Shown here in pieces: positions 33,952-43,528 of a stretch of DNA of 64,000 nt (its first letter is position 1; every line of letters starts with the position of its first letter). A program made the position numbers and the translations under genes. The stretch comes from an uncultured Holophagaceae bacterium (GTDB lineage Bacteria > Acidobacteriota > Holophagae > Holophagales > Holophagaceae): NCBI GenBank assembly GCA_903937385.1, contig CAIZZF010000026.1, forward strand, positions 186,001 through 250,000, read 5' to 3'. The notes under the pieces were generated by a model. It had not been told where the DNA came from. It saw only the letters and a program-made list of their open reading frames with translations, and did no database searches.

Positions 33952-34295
33952 GTGAGGGCTCCCTTGGACCAGATGTAGCCGTAGCCAAACAGCAGCAGGA
34001 AGAGGAACAGGCCGAACTCGATGAAGCCGAAGATCGCCAGTTCCTTCATCTGGATCGCCCAGGGCATGAGGAACACCGTTTCCACGTCGAATACGAGGAA
34101 CATCACGGCCACCAGGTAGTAGCGCACCGAGAACTTGGACCTCGCCTCGGACGTGGGCGTGACGCCGCACTCATAGGACGAATATTTCGCCGCACTTGGC
34201 CAGTTAGGCCGCAGCAGCCACGACAAATTCCAGATGATGATCGGCAGGGCCACTGCTACCAGTATCAGCAGCAGGATGGACGCGTACCCACGCAT
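33942..34295 (-). CDS. nuoA: Complex I subunit A
   Basis: 117-residue three-helix membrane subunit, first gene of the complex I operon. The conserved loop [20 protein letters not shown] and the segment [14 protein letters not shown] are diagnostic. I chose ATG 34295, which follows CTGGAGG; ATG 34316 lacks a comparable site. The operon promoter should lie in the 134 bases shared with the divergent PilB/GspE-like gene, but I could not identify it with confidence. Confidence 0.95.
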   Translation of the reverse strand: MRGYASILLLILVAVALPIIIWNLSWLLRPNWPSAAKYSSYECGVTPTSEARSKFSVRYYLVAVMFLVFDVETVFLMPWAIQMKELAIFGFIEFGLFLFLLLFGYGYIWSKGALTWE

Positions 34296-34429
34296 GGAGC
34301 CTCCAGGACCAGTCATTGTGGAGCCTCGGTCCCACTAAGGTCAACGCTCGAAGCCAACCCGGCCATCCTTTGTGACCCATGCCCTATTCTCAGCCATCCT
34401 CCCGGCCCCCGATCCGGTAGGATGCTTTC

Positions 34430-36061
34430 ATGTCCGTGCCGAACCCCCCGAGCCCCGCCGATTCTGCCGAGGCAGCCGATCGCGCCTTGACCGACTTCAA
34501 GCCGGCCAAGGAGCTCTACCCCACCCTCGACCTCACCCGCGAGCCGGTGGACTTCGCGCTGTTCCAGGCCCTGCCCCTCGACCTGATGTTCAAGCACCAC
34601 TTCGTGCCGGTGCAGGAGCGGGATGGCGCCCTCTGGCTGGCCATGGCCGATCCCCTGGATATTCCCACCCAGGACATGCTGCGCCAAAGCCTCAAGCGGC
34701 CTCTGCGCTTCGCCGGGGCCCCCCTGGCCCAGATCCAGGAAGTGCTCAAGAAGTCCGAGAGCGGCCAGAAAGTCATGGACGAGGCCGGCGAGGCCCTCAA
34801 GGTCCAGGTGCTCCATGAAGAGGACTGGGACGACGAGGTCCTGGACCTCGAACGCCTGACCGACAAGGACGAGGCCCCGATCGTCCGCCTGGTGGATACC
34901 ACGATCTTCAACGCCCTCCAGCGCCGTGCCTCCGACATCCACCTGGAGACCACGGCCACGGGCTTCCAGATCAAGTACCGCATCGACGGCAGCCTCTACT
35001 CCGCCGCAGACCCCATCGACCGGCGCTTCGCCTCCCCCATCATCAGCCGCATCAAGGTCATGTCCGAGCTGGACATCGCCGAGAAGCGGAAGCCCCAGGA
35101 TGGTCGCTTCAAGCTCAAGGTGAGGGGCCGGGCCATCGACTTCCGCGTCAGCATCATGCCCACCATCCACGGCGAGGACGCGGTCATCCGCATCCTAGAC
35201 AAGGAGAACCTCACCGAAGAATTCCAGTCGCTCACGCTGGAAATCCTTGGATTTTCAGACCACGAGCTGAAGCGGCTTCGCCGTTTCGCCCATGAGCCCT
35301 ATGGCATGTTCCTGGTGACGGGCCCCACAGGCTCCGGCAAGACCACCACCCTCTACGCGGTGCTCAGCGAGATCAGGACGCCCGAGGACAAGATCATCAC
35401 CATCGAGGACCCGGTCGAATACCAGCTCGAAGGCGTCACCCAGATCCCTGTCAATGAGAAGAAGGGCCTGACCTTCGCCCTGGGCCTGCGGTCCATCCTC
35501 CGCCACGACCCCGACAAGATCCTGGTGGGTGAGATCCGCGACCCCGAGACCGCCCAGATCGCCATCCAGTCCGCGCTGACGGGCCATCTCGTGTTCACCA
35601 CGGTCCACGCCAACAACGTCCTGGACGTGCTGGGACGCTTCCAGCACATGGGCGTCGAGGTCTACAACTTCGTTTCTTCCCTGAACTGCATCCTGGCCCA
35701 GCGGCTCATCCGCGTCCTCTGCCCCAAGTGCAAACGGCCGGCCCCCCCACCGACGGCCCAGGAGCTGGAAGAGAATGACGTCGACGCGGCGTGGCTCAGC
35801 GGCGCCAAGCTCTTCGACCGCGTGGGCTGCGTGGACTGCCATGGCACGGGCTTCCGGGGCCGACAGGCCATCATCGAGTTCATGGGCCTCAACGACGAGC
35901 TCCGCGAGCTGCTCATCCAGCGCGCTCCGGTCCGCGAAGTCAAGGCCGCGGCCCGCCGTGGGGGCATGCAGTTCCTGCGGGACAGCGCCCTTGAGAAGGT
36001 TCGGCTGGGTCTCACGACTTTCGCCGAGATCAACAAGGTCACCTTCCGCGACGGGGCCTGA
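34430..36061 (+). CDS. PilB/GspE-family secretion ATPase
   Basis: 543-residue hexameric ATPase that powers pilus or pseudopilus assembly. The N-terminal domain (about 1-150) is followed by the ATPase core with Walker A GPTGSGKTTT, Asp box ITIEDPVEYQ, Walker B ILVGEIRDPETAQ and His box LVFTTVHANN. The zinc-binding CxxC pairs are CPKCKRP and VDCHGTGFRG with the upstream cysteine. It is distinct from the pilB at 54746 and stands alone, so it may serve a type II secretion system or a second pilus. Its TGA abuts the kinase stop on the other strand: the palindrome TGATCA provides both stops. Confidence 0.92.
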   Translation: MSVPNPPSPADSAEAADRALTDFKPAKELYPTLDLTREPVDFALFQALPLDLMFKHHFVPVQERDGALWLAMADPLDIPTQDMLRQSLKRPLRFAGAPLAQIQEVLKKSESGQKVMDEAGEALKVQVLHEEDWDDEVLDLERLTDKDEAPIVRLVDTTIFNALQRRASDIHLETTATGFQIKYRIDGSLYSAADPIDRRFASPIISRIKVMSELDIAEKRKPQDGRFKLKVRGRAIDFRVSIMPTIHGEDAVIRILDKENLTEEFQSLTLEILGFSDHELKRLRRFAHEPYGMFLVTGPTGSGKTTTLYAVLSEIRTPEDKIITIEDPVEYQLEGVTQIPVNEKKGLTFALGLRSILRHDPDKILVGEIRDPETAQIAIQSALTGHLVFTTVHANNVLDVLGRFQHMGVEVYNFVSSLNCILAQRLIRVLCPKCKRPAPPPTAQELEENDVDAAWLSGAKLFDRVGCVDCHGTGFRGRQAIIEFMGLNDELRELLIQRAPVREVKAAARRGGMQFLRDSALEKVRLGLTTFAEINKVTFRDGA

Positions 36062-38866
36062 TCAGGCGCCCTTGCGCCGCAGCACCACCGACAGGTGCGC
36101 CTTCAGCTCCTCCAGGCTGAAGGGCTTCGCCAGGATGCTCACAGCGACAGTGGCCGCCGCCAGGTTGGCCGCCTGCTGGGTGGCCCGACCGGTGGCCAGG
36201 ACCACCGGCAGCTCCGGCCGCAGCTGACGCAGCAGGGGCAGCGTCCCGGCCCCGCCGAGACCGGGCATGTTCAGGTCCAGGATCACCAGGTCGAAGGACG
36301 CTCCGGCCTCCAGCCGCGCCAGGGCCGCTTCCCCGGAAGCGACGGCCTCTGGCGCATGGCCCAGGGTCTCCAGCAAGGTGCACAGGCTCAGCTGCAGCAG
36401 GTCGTCGTCATCCACCACCAGCACGCGCAGTGGCTGGGCGCTGGGAGTGGCCGCCTCCGCCACGGGACCGGAGTCCGGCTCCCATACCGCAGCCGGCAGC
36501 TGGATCGTGATGCAGGTGCCCACGCCCTCGGTGCTGCGCAGGTCCAGGCGCCCGCGGTGAGCCTTGACGGTGCCGTAGACGATCGAGAGCCCCAGTCCGG
36601 TGCCCTTGCCCTGGGGTTTGGTGGTGAAGAACGGGTCCATGGCCCTGGCCATCACCTCCGGGGGCATCCCCATGCCGGAGTCCTGGATCTCCATTTCTAC
36701 CAGCGTGGGGCCTGCGTTCCGGGTCCGCAGCGTGAGGGTGCCGCCCTCGGGCATGGCATCCACGGCGTTGACGCAGAGGTTCATCAGGGCGTGGCCCAGG
36801 GCCGCGGGGTCCCCCAGGACCAGGTTCAGGTCCGGGTCGAGGTCCATCTCAAGGCGGACCCGCTGCAGGGTGGTGTGCTCCAGCAGGGCGGTCTGCTCCC
36901 GCACAACCTCGTTCAGGTTGAGGAGCCGCTCCTCGGCGATGCCCTGCCGGGCGAAGCCAAGCAGCCCCTGCACCAGCGTCCGACCCCGGAGGCAGGCCTT
37001 GGTGATGGTCTCCATGCTGCGCTGCTGGGAGGAGCCCTGGGGCGCCAGGGTCTCCTGGATGGAGGACAGGGCCATGATGGCGCCCAGCACGTTGTTCATG
37101 TCGTGGGCCACCCCACCGGCGAGGCTTCCCAGGCTCTCCATCTTCTGGGCCCGCTGGAACTGCTGCTCCAGCTCAAGCCGCTCAACCTCGAGCCGCTTCC
37201 GGTCGGAGATGTCCCGAAAGGTGACGATGCCGTAGAGCAGCTCGCCCTGTTCGTCATAGATGGGGACACCGCTGTAGGCGCCGTGGAAGGGCTCGTCGGC
37301 GCCCGTCACCTTCAGGGACACTTCGTATTCCGTGAACCGTTCGCCACGCAACACCCGCGCGGAGGGCCGTTCCGTCATCGGCAGGTCGCGATCCCCGGAG
37401 CGGAGCCACTCGATGAGGGGAGTGGTCTCCGTCTGGCTGGCGGGAGGGGCCATCCCCCACCGCTCCCAGATCATGCGTGTGGAACGGTTCGCCAGCATGA
37501 CCCGCCCCTCGGGGTCATAGAGCACCAGGCCCTCGCTCAGGTGGGAGAGGATCGCCTCGTCGCGCTGGGCCACCTGCCGTTGGGCTTCCTCGCTGCTCCG
37601 CAGGGCCTCCTCGGCCCGCTTCCGCGCGGTCACGTCCCGGATGTAGGCCACGAACTGTCCCGTGTCCGGCAGGTGGGTGGTGGACACCTCCACGGGCAGC
37701 GTTGTCCCGTCCCGCCTCCGGTGGAGGGACTCGAAGACGTCCGAGCCCTTTTCGAGGAGAAGCGCGAAGTGAGCCTTGGTTTCCGCCTGGTTCTCCACCG
37801 CATCCAGGTCCCCAGGGGCCTTGCCCAGGAGCTCCTCCCGGCCATACCCCAGCATGAGGCAGGCGGCGTCGTTCACCTCGAGGATCCTGCCCTGGTTATC
37901 CAGCAACCAGACCGCGTCCATGGCCGTGCGCAGCATGCTGCGGTAGCGCGCCTTGCTCTCGCGGAGGGCATCCTCCGTACGCTTCTGCTCAGCCACATCC
38001 CAAGCCAGGTCCGCGAACTGCTGGACGGTCTCCACATCCCTTGGGCCATAGGGGTCGGGCTTGTTGCCCACTCCCAGCAGGGCGACGATGCGCCCCCCCC
38101 GCAGCACGGGCACCACCAGCTCCCGCAGCACGTGGGCGTGACCCGGAGGCAGACCCTTGCGATGGGGCAGGCTGAGATAATCGTTATGGATGACCGGCAT
38201 CCCCTGGCGGACCGCGTCCACCCAGACGCCAGCCTGACTCACGGGGTAGTGGAGGCCGTGGCCCTCCGCCTTGCAGAAGTCCCGGCCCGTGCGGGTGCTC
38301 CAGGCCTGCAGGGTGAGGGCCTCCTGCTCCTGGTCCATGAAGTGGTAGAAGCCGATGCAGCTGCCCGTCAGGAGTTCGGCCTCGTCCAGGGTGGCCCGCA
38401 GGATGGCCTCCAGCGTGGCCGCGGCTGCGAGCTCCCCGATGCGGGTCCGGGCCGTCAGGATGGCCTGGGCATAGTACGCCTCGGTGCAGTCCTCGAAGGT
38501 CAGCAACAAAGCGCCCTCGGCCAGGGGCGTCGTGGAGTATTCCAGCCAGGCATGGATGCCATCCGCCCAGCCCAGCCCGACCATGGCCCGCGCCACCGGA
38601 GTGCCCCGGCCCAGGAGCTGGGTGCCGGGGAAGTCCTCCGGAGCCAGGGCTGTCCCCCCAGCGGCCAGCAGGCGGCAGTCCTCCCGGAACAGGCCCTGGC
38701 TCAGGAGGTTGTTCCGGTCCTGCCGAAGCAGGCGCTGGGCCGCGCCGTTGGCCTCGAGCACCCGGTCAGCGCCATCCAGGAGGACGATCCCCTGGGGCAG
38801 CGCCTCCAGCAACGGATCCCACCCCTGTCGCGCAGGAGGAGGGGGGTTCTGGACCGGTTCAGACAT
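36062..38866 (-). CDS. Hybrid sensor histidine kinase (PAS-GAF-PAS-PAS-HK-REC)
   Basis: 934-residue soluble hybrid kinase without evident membrane helices. In order: PAS about 18-130, GAF about 145-290, PAS about 300-420, PAS about 430-560, HisKA with phosphoacceptor His in GGVAHDMNNVLGAI near 595, HATPase with NLCVNAVDAMPEGG, DSGMGM and FFTTKPQGKGTGLGLSIVYG, and a C-terminal receiver about 812-930 with DLVILDLNMPG. It should sense a cytoplasmic signal and pass phosphate to an unknown regulator, perhaps through its own receiver. No response regulator gene adjoins it. Confidence 0.93.
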   Translation of the reverse strand: MSEPVQNPPPPARQGWDPLLEALPQGIVLLDGADRVLEANGAAQRLLRQDRNNLLSQGLFREDCRLLAAGGTALAPEDFPGTQLLGRGTPVARAMVGLGWADGIHAWLEYSTTPLAEGALLLTFEDCTEAYYAQAILTARTRIGELAAAATLEAILRATLDEAELLTGSCIGFYHFMDQEQEALTLQAWSTRTGRDFCKAEGHGLHYPVSQAGVWVDAVRQGMPVIHNDYLSLPHRKGLPPGHAHVLRELVVPVLRGGRIVALLGVGNKPDPYGPRDVETVQQFADLAWDVAEQKRTEDALRESKARYRSMLRTAMDAVWLLDNQGRILEVNDAACLMLGYGREELLGKAPGDLDAVENQAETKAHFALLLEKGSDVFESLHRRRDGTTLPVEVSTTHLPDTGQFVAYIRDVTARKRAEEALRSSEEAQRQVAQRDEAILSHLSEGLVLYDPEGRVMLANRSTRMIWERWGMAPPASQTETTPLIEWLRSGDRDLPMTERPSARVLRGERFTEYEVSLKVTGADEPFHGAYSGVPIYDEQGELLYGIVTFRDISDRKRLEVERLELEQQFQRAQKMESLGSLAGGVAHDMNNVLGAIMALSSIQETLAPQGSSQQRSMETITKACLRGRTLVQGLLGFARQGIAEERLLNLNEVVREQTALLEHTTLQRVRLEMDLDPDLNLVLGDPAALGHALMNLCVNAVDAMPEGGTLTLRTRNAGPTLVEMEIQDSGMGMPPEVMARAMDPFFTTKPQGKGTGLGLSIVYGTVKAHRGRLDLRSTEGVGTCITIQLPAAVWEPDSGPVAEAATPSAQPLRVLVVDDDDLLQLSLCTLLETLGHAPEAVASGEAALARLEAGASFDLVILDLNMPGLGGAGTLPLLRQLRPELPVVLATGRATQQAANLAAATVAVSILAKPFSLEELKAHLSVVLRRKGA

Positions 38867-38938
38867 GGGACACGCGGAGGAGATCCTGCCCCCCTCCTAT
38901 CGGATCAGATGACCTCCTAATGAGTTTAGAACGGGGAC

Positions 38939-40690
38939 TCAGATCCCCCGCACCAGCTCCCGCTCCAGGCTCTGCAGCTTCCGCAACCGGGCGAACAGCC
39001 CCGGCTGGGCGGCCAGGACTTCCGGCGTGCCCAACTGGACCGTGCGGCCCTCCTCCAGCACCAGCACCCGGGCGCAGGTCTCGGCCACGAACACGCGGTG
39101 GGTGGCGATCACCAGGGTGGACTTCCCCAGGAAGCCGCGCAGGTTCTCAAGGATCCGGCTCTCGGTCTCGGCGTCCACCGCGGAGAGGGCGTCGTCCAGC
39201 AGGAGCAGCCGGGGGCGGCGGAGCAGCGCCCGGGCCAGGGCCGTGCGCTGGCGCTCGCCACCGCTGAGGACCACGCCCCGCTCACCGACCACCGTGTCCA
39301 GCCCGTCGGGTAGCCGGCGGATCAGATCATCCATGGCCACCACCCGGGCGATCTCCCAGATCTCGTCCTCGGTAGCCTCGGGCCGCCCCATGGCCAGGTT
39401 GACGCGCAGGGTGTCTGAGAACAGGAAGGCGTCCTGGGGCACCCAGCCCAGCCCCGCCCAGTGGCGGCGCAGGTTGGCGTCGGTCAGGAGCTCGCCATCC
39501 ACCCGCATCTGGCCGGACTGGGGCTCGCGGAGCCCCGCCAGCACCTGCAACAGCAGAGTCTTGCCGGAGCCGATGCTGCCCACCACCGCGAGGCTGTCGC
39601 CGGGTGCCAGGCTGAGATCCAGAGGCCCGAGGCCCCGGCCCGTCTCGAAGCGGTGGGTGACACCCTCCAGCGCCAGGGACGCGGGGATCTCAGGCAGAGT
39701 GATGGGTTCCGCGGGCGGCAGGGGGCGCTCGGGGCTGTGCAGCAGGTAGTCGAGGCGCTCCTGCCCGGCCCGGGCCCGCTGGAACAGGTTCGCGGACCAG
39801 CCCAGGCTCATGACCGGCCAGGCCAGGGCCACCAGGAACCCGGTGAAGGCCGTGAGATCGCCCAGGGTCAGGGTGCCCTGCACCACCAGCGCGCCGCCGT
39901 AGGCCACCAGCACCAGCGCCGAGGCGCCGCTCATGAAGGCGGACAGGGGCGCGTAGGCGCTGAAGATCACGGACTGCTTCATGCTCAGGGACGCGTGGCG
40001 CCGGCTGAGGGTGTCGAACTGCGCCACCCGGGCATCTTCCAACCCGAAGGCCTGGACGACGCGCTCGCCACTGATGGTCTCGTGGCTGAAGGTGGACAGG
40101 GCCGCGAAGGCGAGCTGCAGCTTCTGCTGCACCAGGTGGCTCCACTTGCCGATGACGTAGAAGCCCATGGCCAGGAAGGAGAAGGGCAGCATCACCGCCA
40201 GAGTGAGCCGCCAGTTGGTGTGGAACATCAGGCCCAGGGTCACGGGCAGGATGGACAGCACCTGCAGGAAGCTCATGAGGCCGGGGCCGGTGGCCATGCG
40301 CACGGTGCCCACGTCGTCCCCGACCCGGCTCATCAGGTCGCCCACCCGCTGCCGCTCGTAGAAGGCGAAGGGCCGCGCCAGCAGGAACCCGTAGAGGGAC
40401 TCGCGCTGCTCCCGTTCCACCTCGCGGCTGAGGCCGATGAGCGTGTTGCGCATAAGGTAGCGCCCGACGCCCGCCGTGGCGGTGAACACCAGCATCCAGG
40501 CCAGGTAGACCCGGGAGCCGTGCCAGTCCTGGTGCTCCAGGGCGTTCACCGCCCGGCCGGACCAGTAGGGCACCACCGACGCCGCCACGCTGCACCAGAC
40601 CGTGGCCAGCAGGCCCCAGTGGAGGGTGCGCCGATGGCGCGCCATCAGAGGCCACCACCACCACAGCGTCGATTTCGAAAGATCCGCCAA
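38939..40690 (-). CDS. ABC exporter, fused permease and ATPase
   Basis: 583-residue half-transporter: six membrane helices (about 1-310) and an ATP-binding domain with Walker A GSIGSGKTLLL, Q-loop GWVPQDAFLFSD, signature LSGGERQRTALARAL, Walker B LLLLDDALSA and the H-loop VIATHR. This is the MdlA/MdlB or MsbA-like architecture; substrate is unknown. The start is TTG 40690, with GGGGAGG five bases upstream and a product that begins just before the first helix; no ATG start nearby has such a site except one inside the helix region (40648). A long upstream in-frame extension is not coding-like. Confidence 0.92.
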   Translation of the reverse strand: MADLSKSTLWWWWPLMARHRRTLHWGLLATVWCSVAASVVPYWSGRAVNALEHQDWHGSRVYLAWMLVFTATAGVGRYLMRNTLIGLSREVEREQRESLYGFLLARPFAFYERQRVGDLMSRVGDDVGTVRMATGPGLMSFLQVLSILPVTLGLMFHTNWRLTLAVMLPFSFLAMGFYVIGKWSHLVQQKLQLAFAALSTFSHETISGERVVQAFGLEDARVAQFDTLSRRHASLSMKQSVIFSAYAPLSAFMSGASALVLVAYGGALVVQGTLTLGDLTAFTGFLVALAWPVMSLGWSANLFQRARAGQERLDYLLHSPERPLPPAEPITLPEIPASLALEGVTHRFETGRGLGPLDLSLAPGDSLAVVGSIGSGKTLLLQVLAGLREPQSGQMRVDGELLTDANLRRHWAGLGWVPQDAFLFSDTLRVNLAMGRPEATEDEIWEIARVVAMDDLIRRLPDGLDTVVGERGVVLSGGERQRTALARALLRRPRLLLLDDALSAVDAETESRILENLRGFLGKSTLVIATHRVFVAETCARVLVLEEGRTVQLGTPEVLAAQPGLFARLRKLQSLERELVRGI

Positions 40691-40820
40691 CGGGTCCTCC
40701 CCCCCGCAATCAGAGTAGCAACACCCATCCGCCCCTGCCGACAGATCTGGACAGGGTTCCTTCGGTCTTTCCCTGGTGCGCCCGCTGGTGCATCTTCGGG
40801 GCTCACCCCCGGAACCCCCC

Positions 40821-42173
40821 ATGCGCTCCCTCCTGCTGGCCCTCGCCCTGGCCCTTGCCACCCTGCTCGCCCCCGCCCAGGTGGTGGAGGAGTCCCTCCA
40901 GGCCGATCCCGGCCCCCTGGACTTCATCCAGGGAGACAGCTACGAGCAGTGGGTGCTCCAGTCCCTGGTGGGGGACGCGCTGGTGGGCATCCGGCCTGAC
41001 GGGACGCTGACGCCGCGCCTGGCCACCGCCTGGACCCGGCTGCCGGACGGCACCCTCAGCTTCATCCTGCGCCCGGACGCCCGGTTCGCGGACGGCAGCG
41101 TGGTCACCGCCGGGGATGTGCTCTGGACCTTCCGCGAGCTCCAGCGCAACCCGCAGGCCAGCGCCACCAAGCGCGCCATCCTCGCCGGCGCGGAGTTCGG
41201 CGAGCATCAGGGCCGACCCTGGCTCCGCTCACCCAAGCCCCCCGGACGGCTGCTCCTGGAGCTGGCCCGGGTACCCATCGCCCAGCGGGGCCAGCCCGGA
41301 CAGGGCTCCGGCCCCTTCGCCTTCCACCGGGAGCCCGGCGCCTGGGTCTTCACCCGGCGGGAGCACTTCCTGCGGCCAGGCATCGACGGCCTCCGCTTCC
41401 GCCTGTTGCCCGATCCCACCGCGGTCCAGACGGCGCTCCGCAAGGGCTGGCTGACCCTCGGCGCGCCCCTGGCTGCTCCCGGGGCCGAGCCGCCCCCCAC
41501 CCACCGCCGCCTGACCCAGCCCCTGCATGCGCAGTTCGTGGTCTGGAGCCGCCTGGGTCCGGGACCGCTGCGGCTGCTGGAGCGCTGGCGGCGGGACGCC
41601 TTCCCTGCCCAGCTCCTGGGCCGGAACGCGCGTCCCAGCCGGGGCCTCTGGCCCGAGACCCTGGGCTTCCCGGTGCGGAGCATCCAGGCGGAGCACACAC
41701 CCCCGCCGCCCGCGCAGCTGGTGCTGCAGCACGCGGCCGGCGACGCCGCCCTCGAGCGCCTGCTCCTGGCCCTCCGGGAGCGGGCGCGGCGGGACGGCTG
41801 CGACCTCCGCCTGCGGCCCCTGGAGCAGGGCCTGCTCCAGGAGCGGCTCCAGAAGGGCGACTTCCAGCTGGCGGGCTCGGTGGTGTTCTTCGAGCCCCAG
41901 CCCTGGGCGGTCCTGGAATACCTGGAACCCGGCGGACCCATGAACTTCACCGGCTGGCGCCATGCGCGGCTGGAGGCCCTGACCGCCCGCCTCCGCCAGC
42001 CCGGCGACGCGGCCTGGGAGGAGCTGCAAGCCCTCTGGTCCCGGGCGCCCGCGGCCCTGCCTCTCCTGGATTTCCAGAGTGTCATCTGGGTGGACCGGCG
42101 GCTCCAGGTGGAACCCAGCCCTATGGGTCTGTATCTGCACACGCCGGGGGCCGCGGGCTGGCGCTGGCGATGA
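40821..42173 (+). CDS. Peptide-type ABC transporter substrate-binding protein
   Basis: 450-residue exported protein of the SBP_bac_5 (OppA/DppA) type. The signal peptide is RSLLLALALALATLLAPAQ. The typical N-terminal pattern follows: GIRPDGTLTPRLATAW, then FILRPDARFADGSVVTAGDVLWTF. The protein is about 50-100 residues shorter than most OppA proteins. It overlaps the first permease gene by four bases (ATGA). Ligand unknown; a peptide or a small organic solute or metal complex is possible. I chose ATG 40821 because it gives a normal signal peptide. Confidence 0.85.
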   Translation: MRSLLLALALALATLLAPAQVVEESLQADPGPLDFIQGDSYEQWVLQSLVGDALVGIRPDGTLTPRLATAWTRLPDGTLSFILRPDARFADGSVVTAGDVLWTFRELQRNPQASATKRAILAGAEFGEHQGRPWLRSPKPPGRLLLELARVPIAQRGQPGQGSGPFAFHREPGAWVFTRREHFLRPGIDGLRFRLLPDPTAVQTALRKGWLTLGAPLAAPGAEPPPTHRRLTQPLHAQFVVWSRLGPGPLRLLERWRRDAFPAQLLGRNARPSRGLWPETLGFPVRSIQAEHTPPPPAQLVLQHAAGDAALERLLLALRERARRDGCDLRLRPLEQGLLQERLQKGDFQLAGSVVFFEPQPWAVLEYLEPGGPMNFTGWRHARLEALTARLRQPGDAAWEELQALWSRAPAALPLLDFQSVIWVDRRLQVEPSPMGLYLHTPGAAGWRWR

Positions 42174-42811
42174 TCCGGCTGCTGCAGGGCCTGGGGATCT
42201 GGGGCCTTGGCTTGGCCCTGGCGCTGAGCCTCCCGGGTTCGGCCTGGAAGGCGGCGGCCCCGCCGGCCTTCCCCTGGGCGGCCCTGGGTCCCGCGGCCCT
42301 GGCCACCGCCAGCCTCGCCCTCCTGGCGCCGCTGCTGGTCTGGCGCGGCGGCCCGGCCCTGGCTTCGCGGCGGTCCCTGGCGCTGCTGGAGGCGCCCCCG
42401 GAGCTGCTGTGGGCCGCGCTGCTGCTGGCGTTGTGGCCCCCGACCTGGGGACCCCCGGCCCAGGCCGCCTGGCTGCTGGCCTTCCTCGCCGCCGCCCTGC
42501 CCGGCGAGGTTCGCTGGCTGGCCCAGGCCCTGCCCGGGGAGCACCCCCTCCCGCAGGCCTGGGGCGAGCGTGCCACGCGGCGTGTGCGGTGGCTCGTGCT
42601 GAGGCGGCTGGTGGTGCGCTGGCTCGCGGCCCGCCTGCCCGTCTGGCTCACGGCCACCCTGGTGCTGGAGCGGATGCTGGGGGTGCCCGGCCTCGGCACG
42701 GACTGGCTGACCCGGGTGGCGGGCCGCGACCGCCGCGGTCTGGCGGTCTGGGTGCTGCTTCTGGCTGGCCTCTGGCTCCTGACCCGGCCCTGGCAGCGGG
42801 AGGCCGTGTGA
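42170..42811 (+). CDS. Shortened DppB-like ABC permease
   Basis: 213-residue membrane protein, extremely rich in Leu/Ala/Trp. The C-terminal segment VLERMLGVPGLGTDWLTRVAGRD matches the end of DppB/OppB permeases (the ExxFxxPGLG signature), and RRVRWLVLRRLVVRWLAA sits at the ATPase-contact loop. It is about 100 residues shorter than normal DppB, lacking much of the N-terminal half. Overlaps on both sides (ATGA and GTGA) show tight coupling to the binding protein and second permease. Confidence 0.7.
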   Translation: MIRLLQGLGIWGLGLALALSLPGSAWKAAAPPAFPWAALGPAALATASLALLAPLLVWRGGPALASRRSLALLEAPPELLWAALLLALWPPTWGPPAQAAWLLAFLAAALPGEVRWLAQALPGEHPLPQAWGERATRRVRWLVLRRLVVRWLAARLPVWLTATLVLERMLGVPGLGTDWLTRVAGRDRRGLAVWVLLLAGLWLLTRPWQREAV

Positions 42812-43521
42812 GAGCCCTCTGGCGGCTTGCCTTCCTCGCGGCCCTGCTGCTGCCGGACCTGGCCCTGGATCCCTTCCGGGGCGGCCAGCCAGTCAGCCTC
42901 CACCACCTCCTCGGCACCGACGAGCTGGGCCGGGATGCCCTGCTGCGGCTGCTGCTGGCCGCGGCGCGGAGCCTGGGCTTCGCCAGCGCCTGCGCCCTGC
43001 TGGCCCTGGCCCTGGGCACACTGCTGGCCTGGCCCGGCCGCTGCCTCGCCGGGGCCTGGTCCGCCCTGCGCGGCCTGCCGCCCCTGCTGTTTCTGCTGCC
43101 CCTGGCCGCCGCCGCGGGAGGCCTCGAGCCCCTGCCCCTGGGGCTGCTGCTGGGAGCCCTGCTGGCGCCGCACCTGGAGCCGGCCCTGCAAACCCGGGTG
43201 GACCTCTTCCGGCGCTCTCCCGCCTGGGCCGCGGAGCGGACCCTGGGCGCAGCTTGGCCCTCGATCCTGCGCCGCTGGGCCCCCTACGGCTGGCAGCAGG
43301 CCGCCGCGCTCTTTCCCAGCGCCTGGCTGGCGGCCCTCTGGGGCGAAGCCACCCTCGGGGCCCTGGGACTTGGGCCAGGGCCGGGCCACGACAGCCTGGG
43401 CCGCCTGCTCGCCGAAGAGCTCCCCCGCCTCAGCGCCGACCCCACCCCCCTCGCCTGGGCCGCCCTCGCCACCGTCCTGATCCTCGCCGCCACGAGCGCG
43501 CAGGGGAAATTGGAGGAATAA
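42808..43521 (+). CDS. Shortened DppC-like ABC permease
   Basis: 237-residue membrane protein beginning at a GTG that overlaps the previous stop. HHLLGTDELGRDALLRLLLAAARSL is the clear DppC/OppC hallmark (GTDxxGRD motif). A weak EAA-like loop (RTLGAAWPSILRRWAPYG) follows, and LWGEATLGALGLGPGPG resembles the family C-terminus. It is about 50 residues shorter than usual. No ATP-binding genes follow, so the ATPase must be encoded elsewhere if the importer works. Confidence 0.75.
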   Translation: MRALWRLAFLAALLLPDLALDPFRGGQPVSLHHLLGTDELGRDALLRLLLAAARSLGFASACALLALALGTLLAWPGRCLAGAWSALRGLPPLLFLLPLAAAAGGLEPLPLGLLLGALLAPHLEPALQTRVDLFRRSPAWAAERTLGAAWPSILRRWAPYGWQQAAALFPSAWLAALWGEATLGALGLGPGPGHDSLGRLLAEELPRLSADPTPLAWAALATVLILAATSAQGKLEE

Positions 43522-43528
43522 ATAGGGA

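Noticed and set aside
34430-36061. Calling this ATPase gene the main pilB
   Set aside because: A second ATPase at 54746 lies in an operon with pilT and pilC and is the better pilB; this one is isolated and could serve a type II secretion system.
36095-38920. 941-codon plus-strand frame opposite the hybrid kinase
   Set aside because: The minus strand carries a full set of PAS, GAF, kinase and receiver motifs; the plus-strand frame has none.
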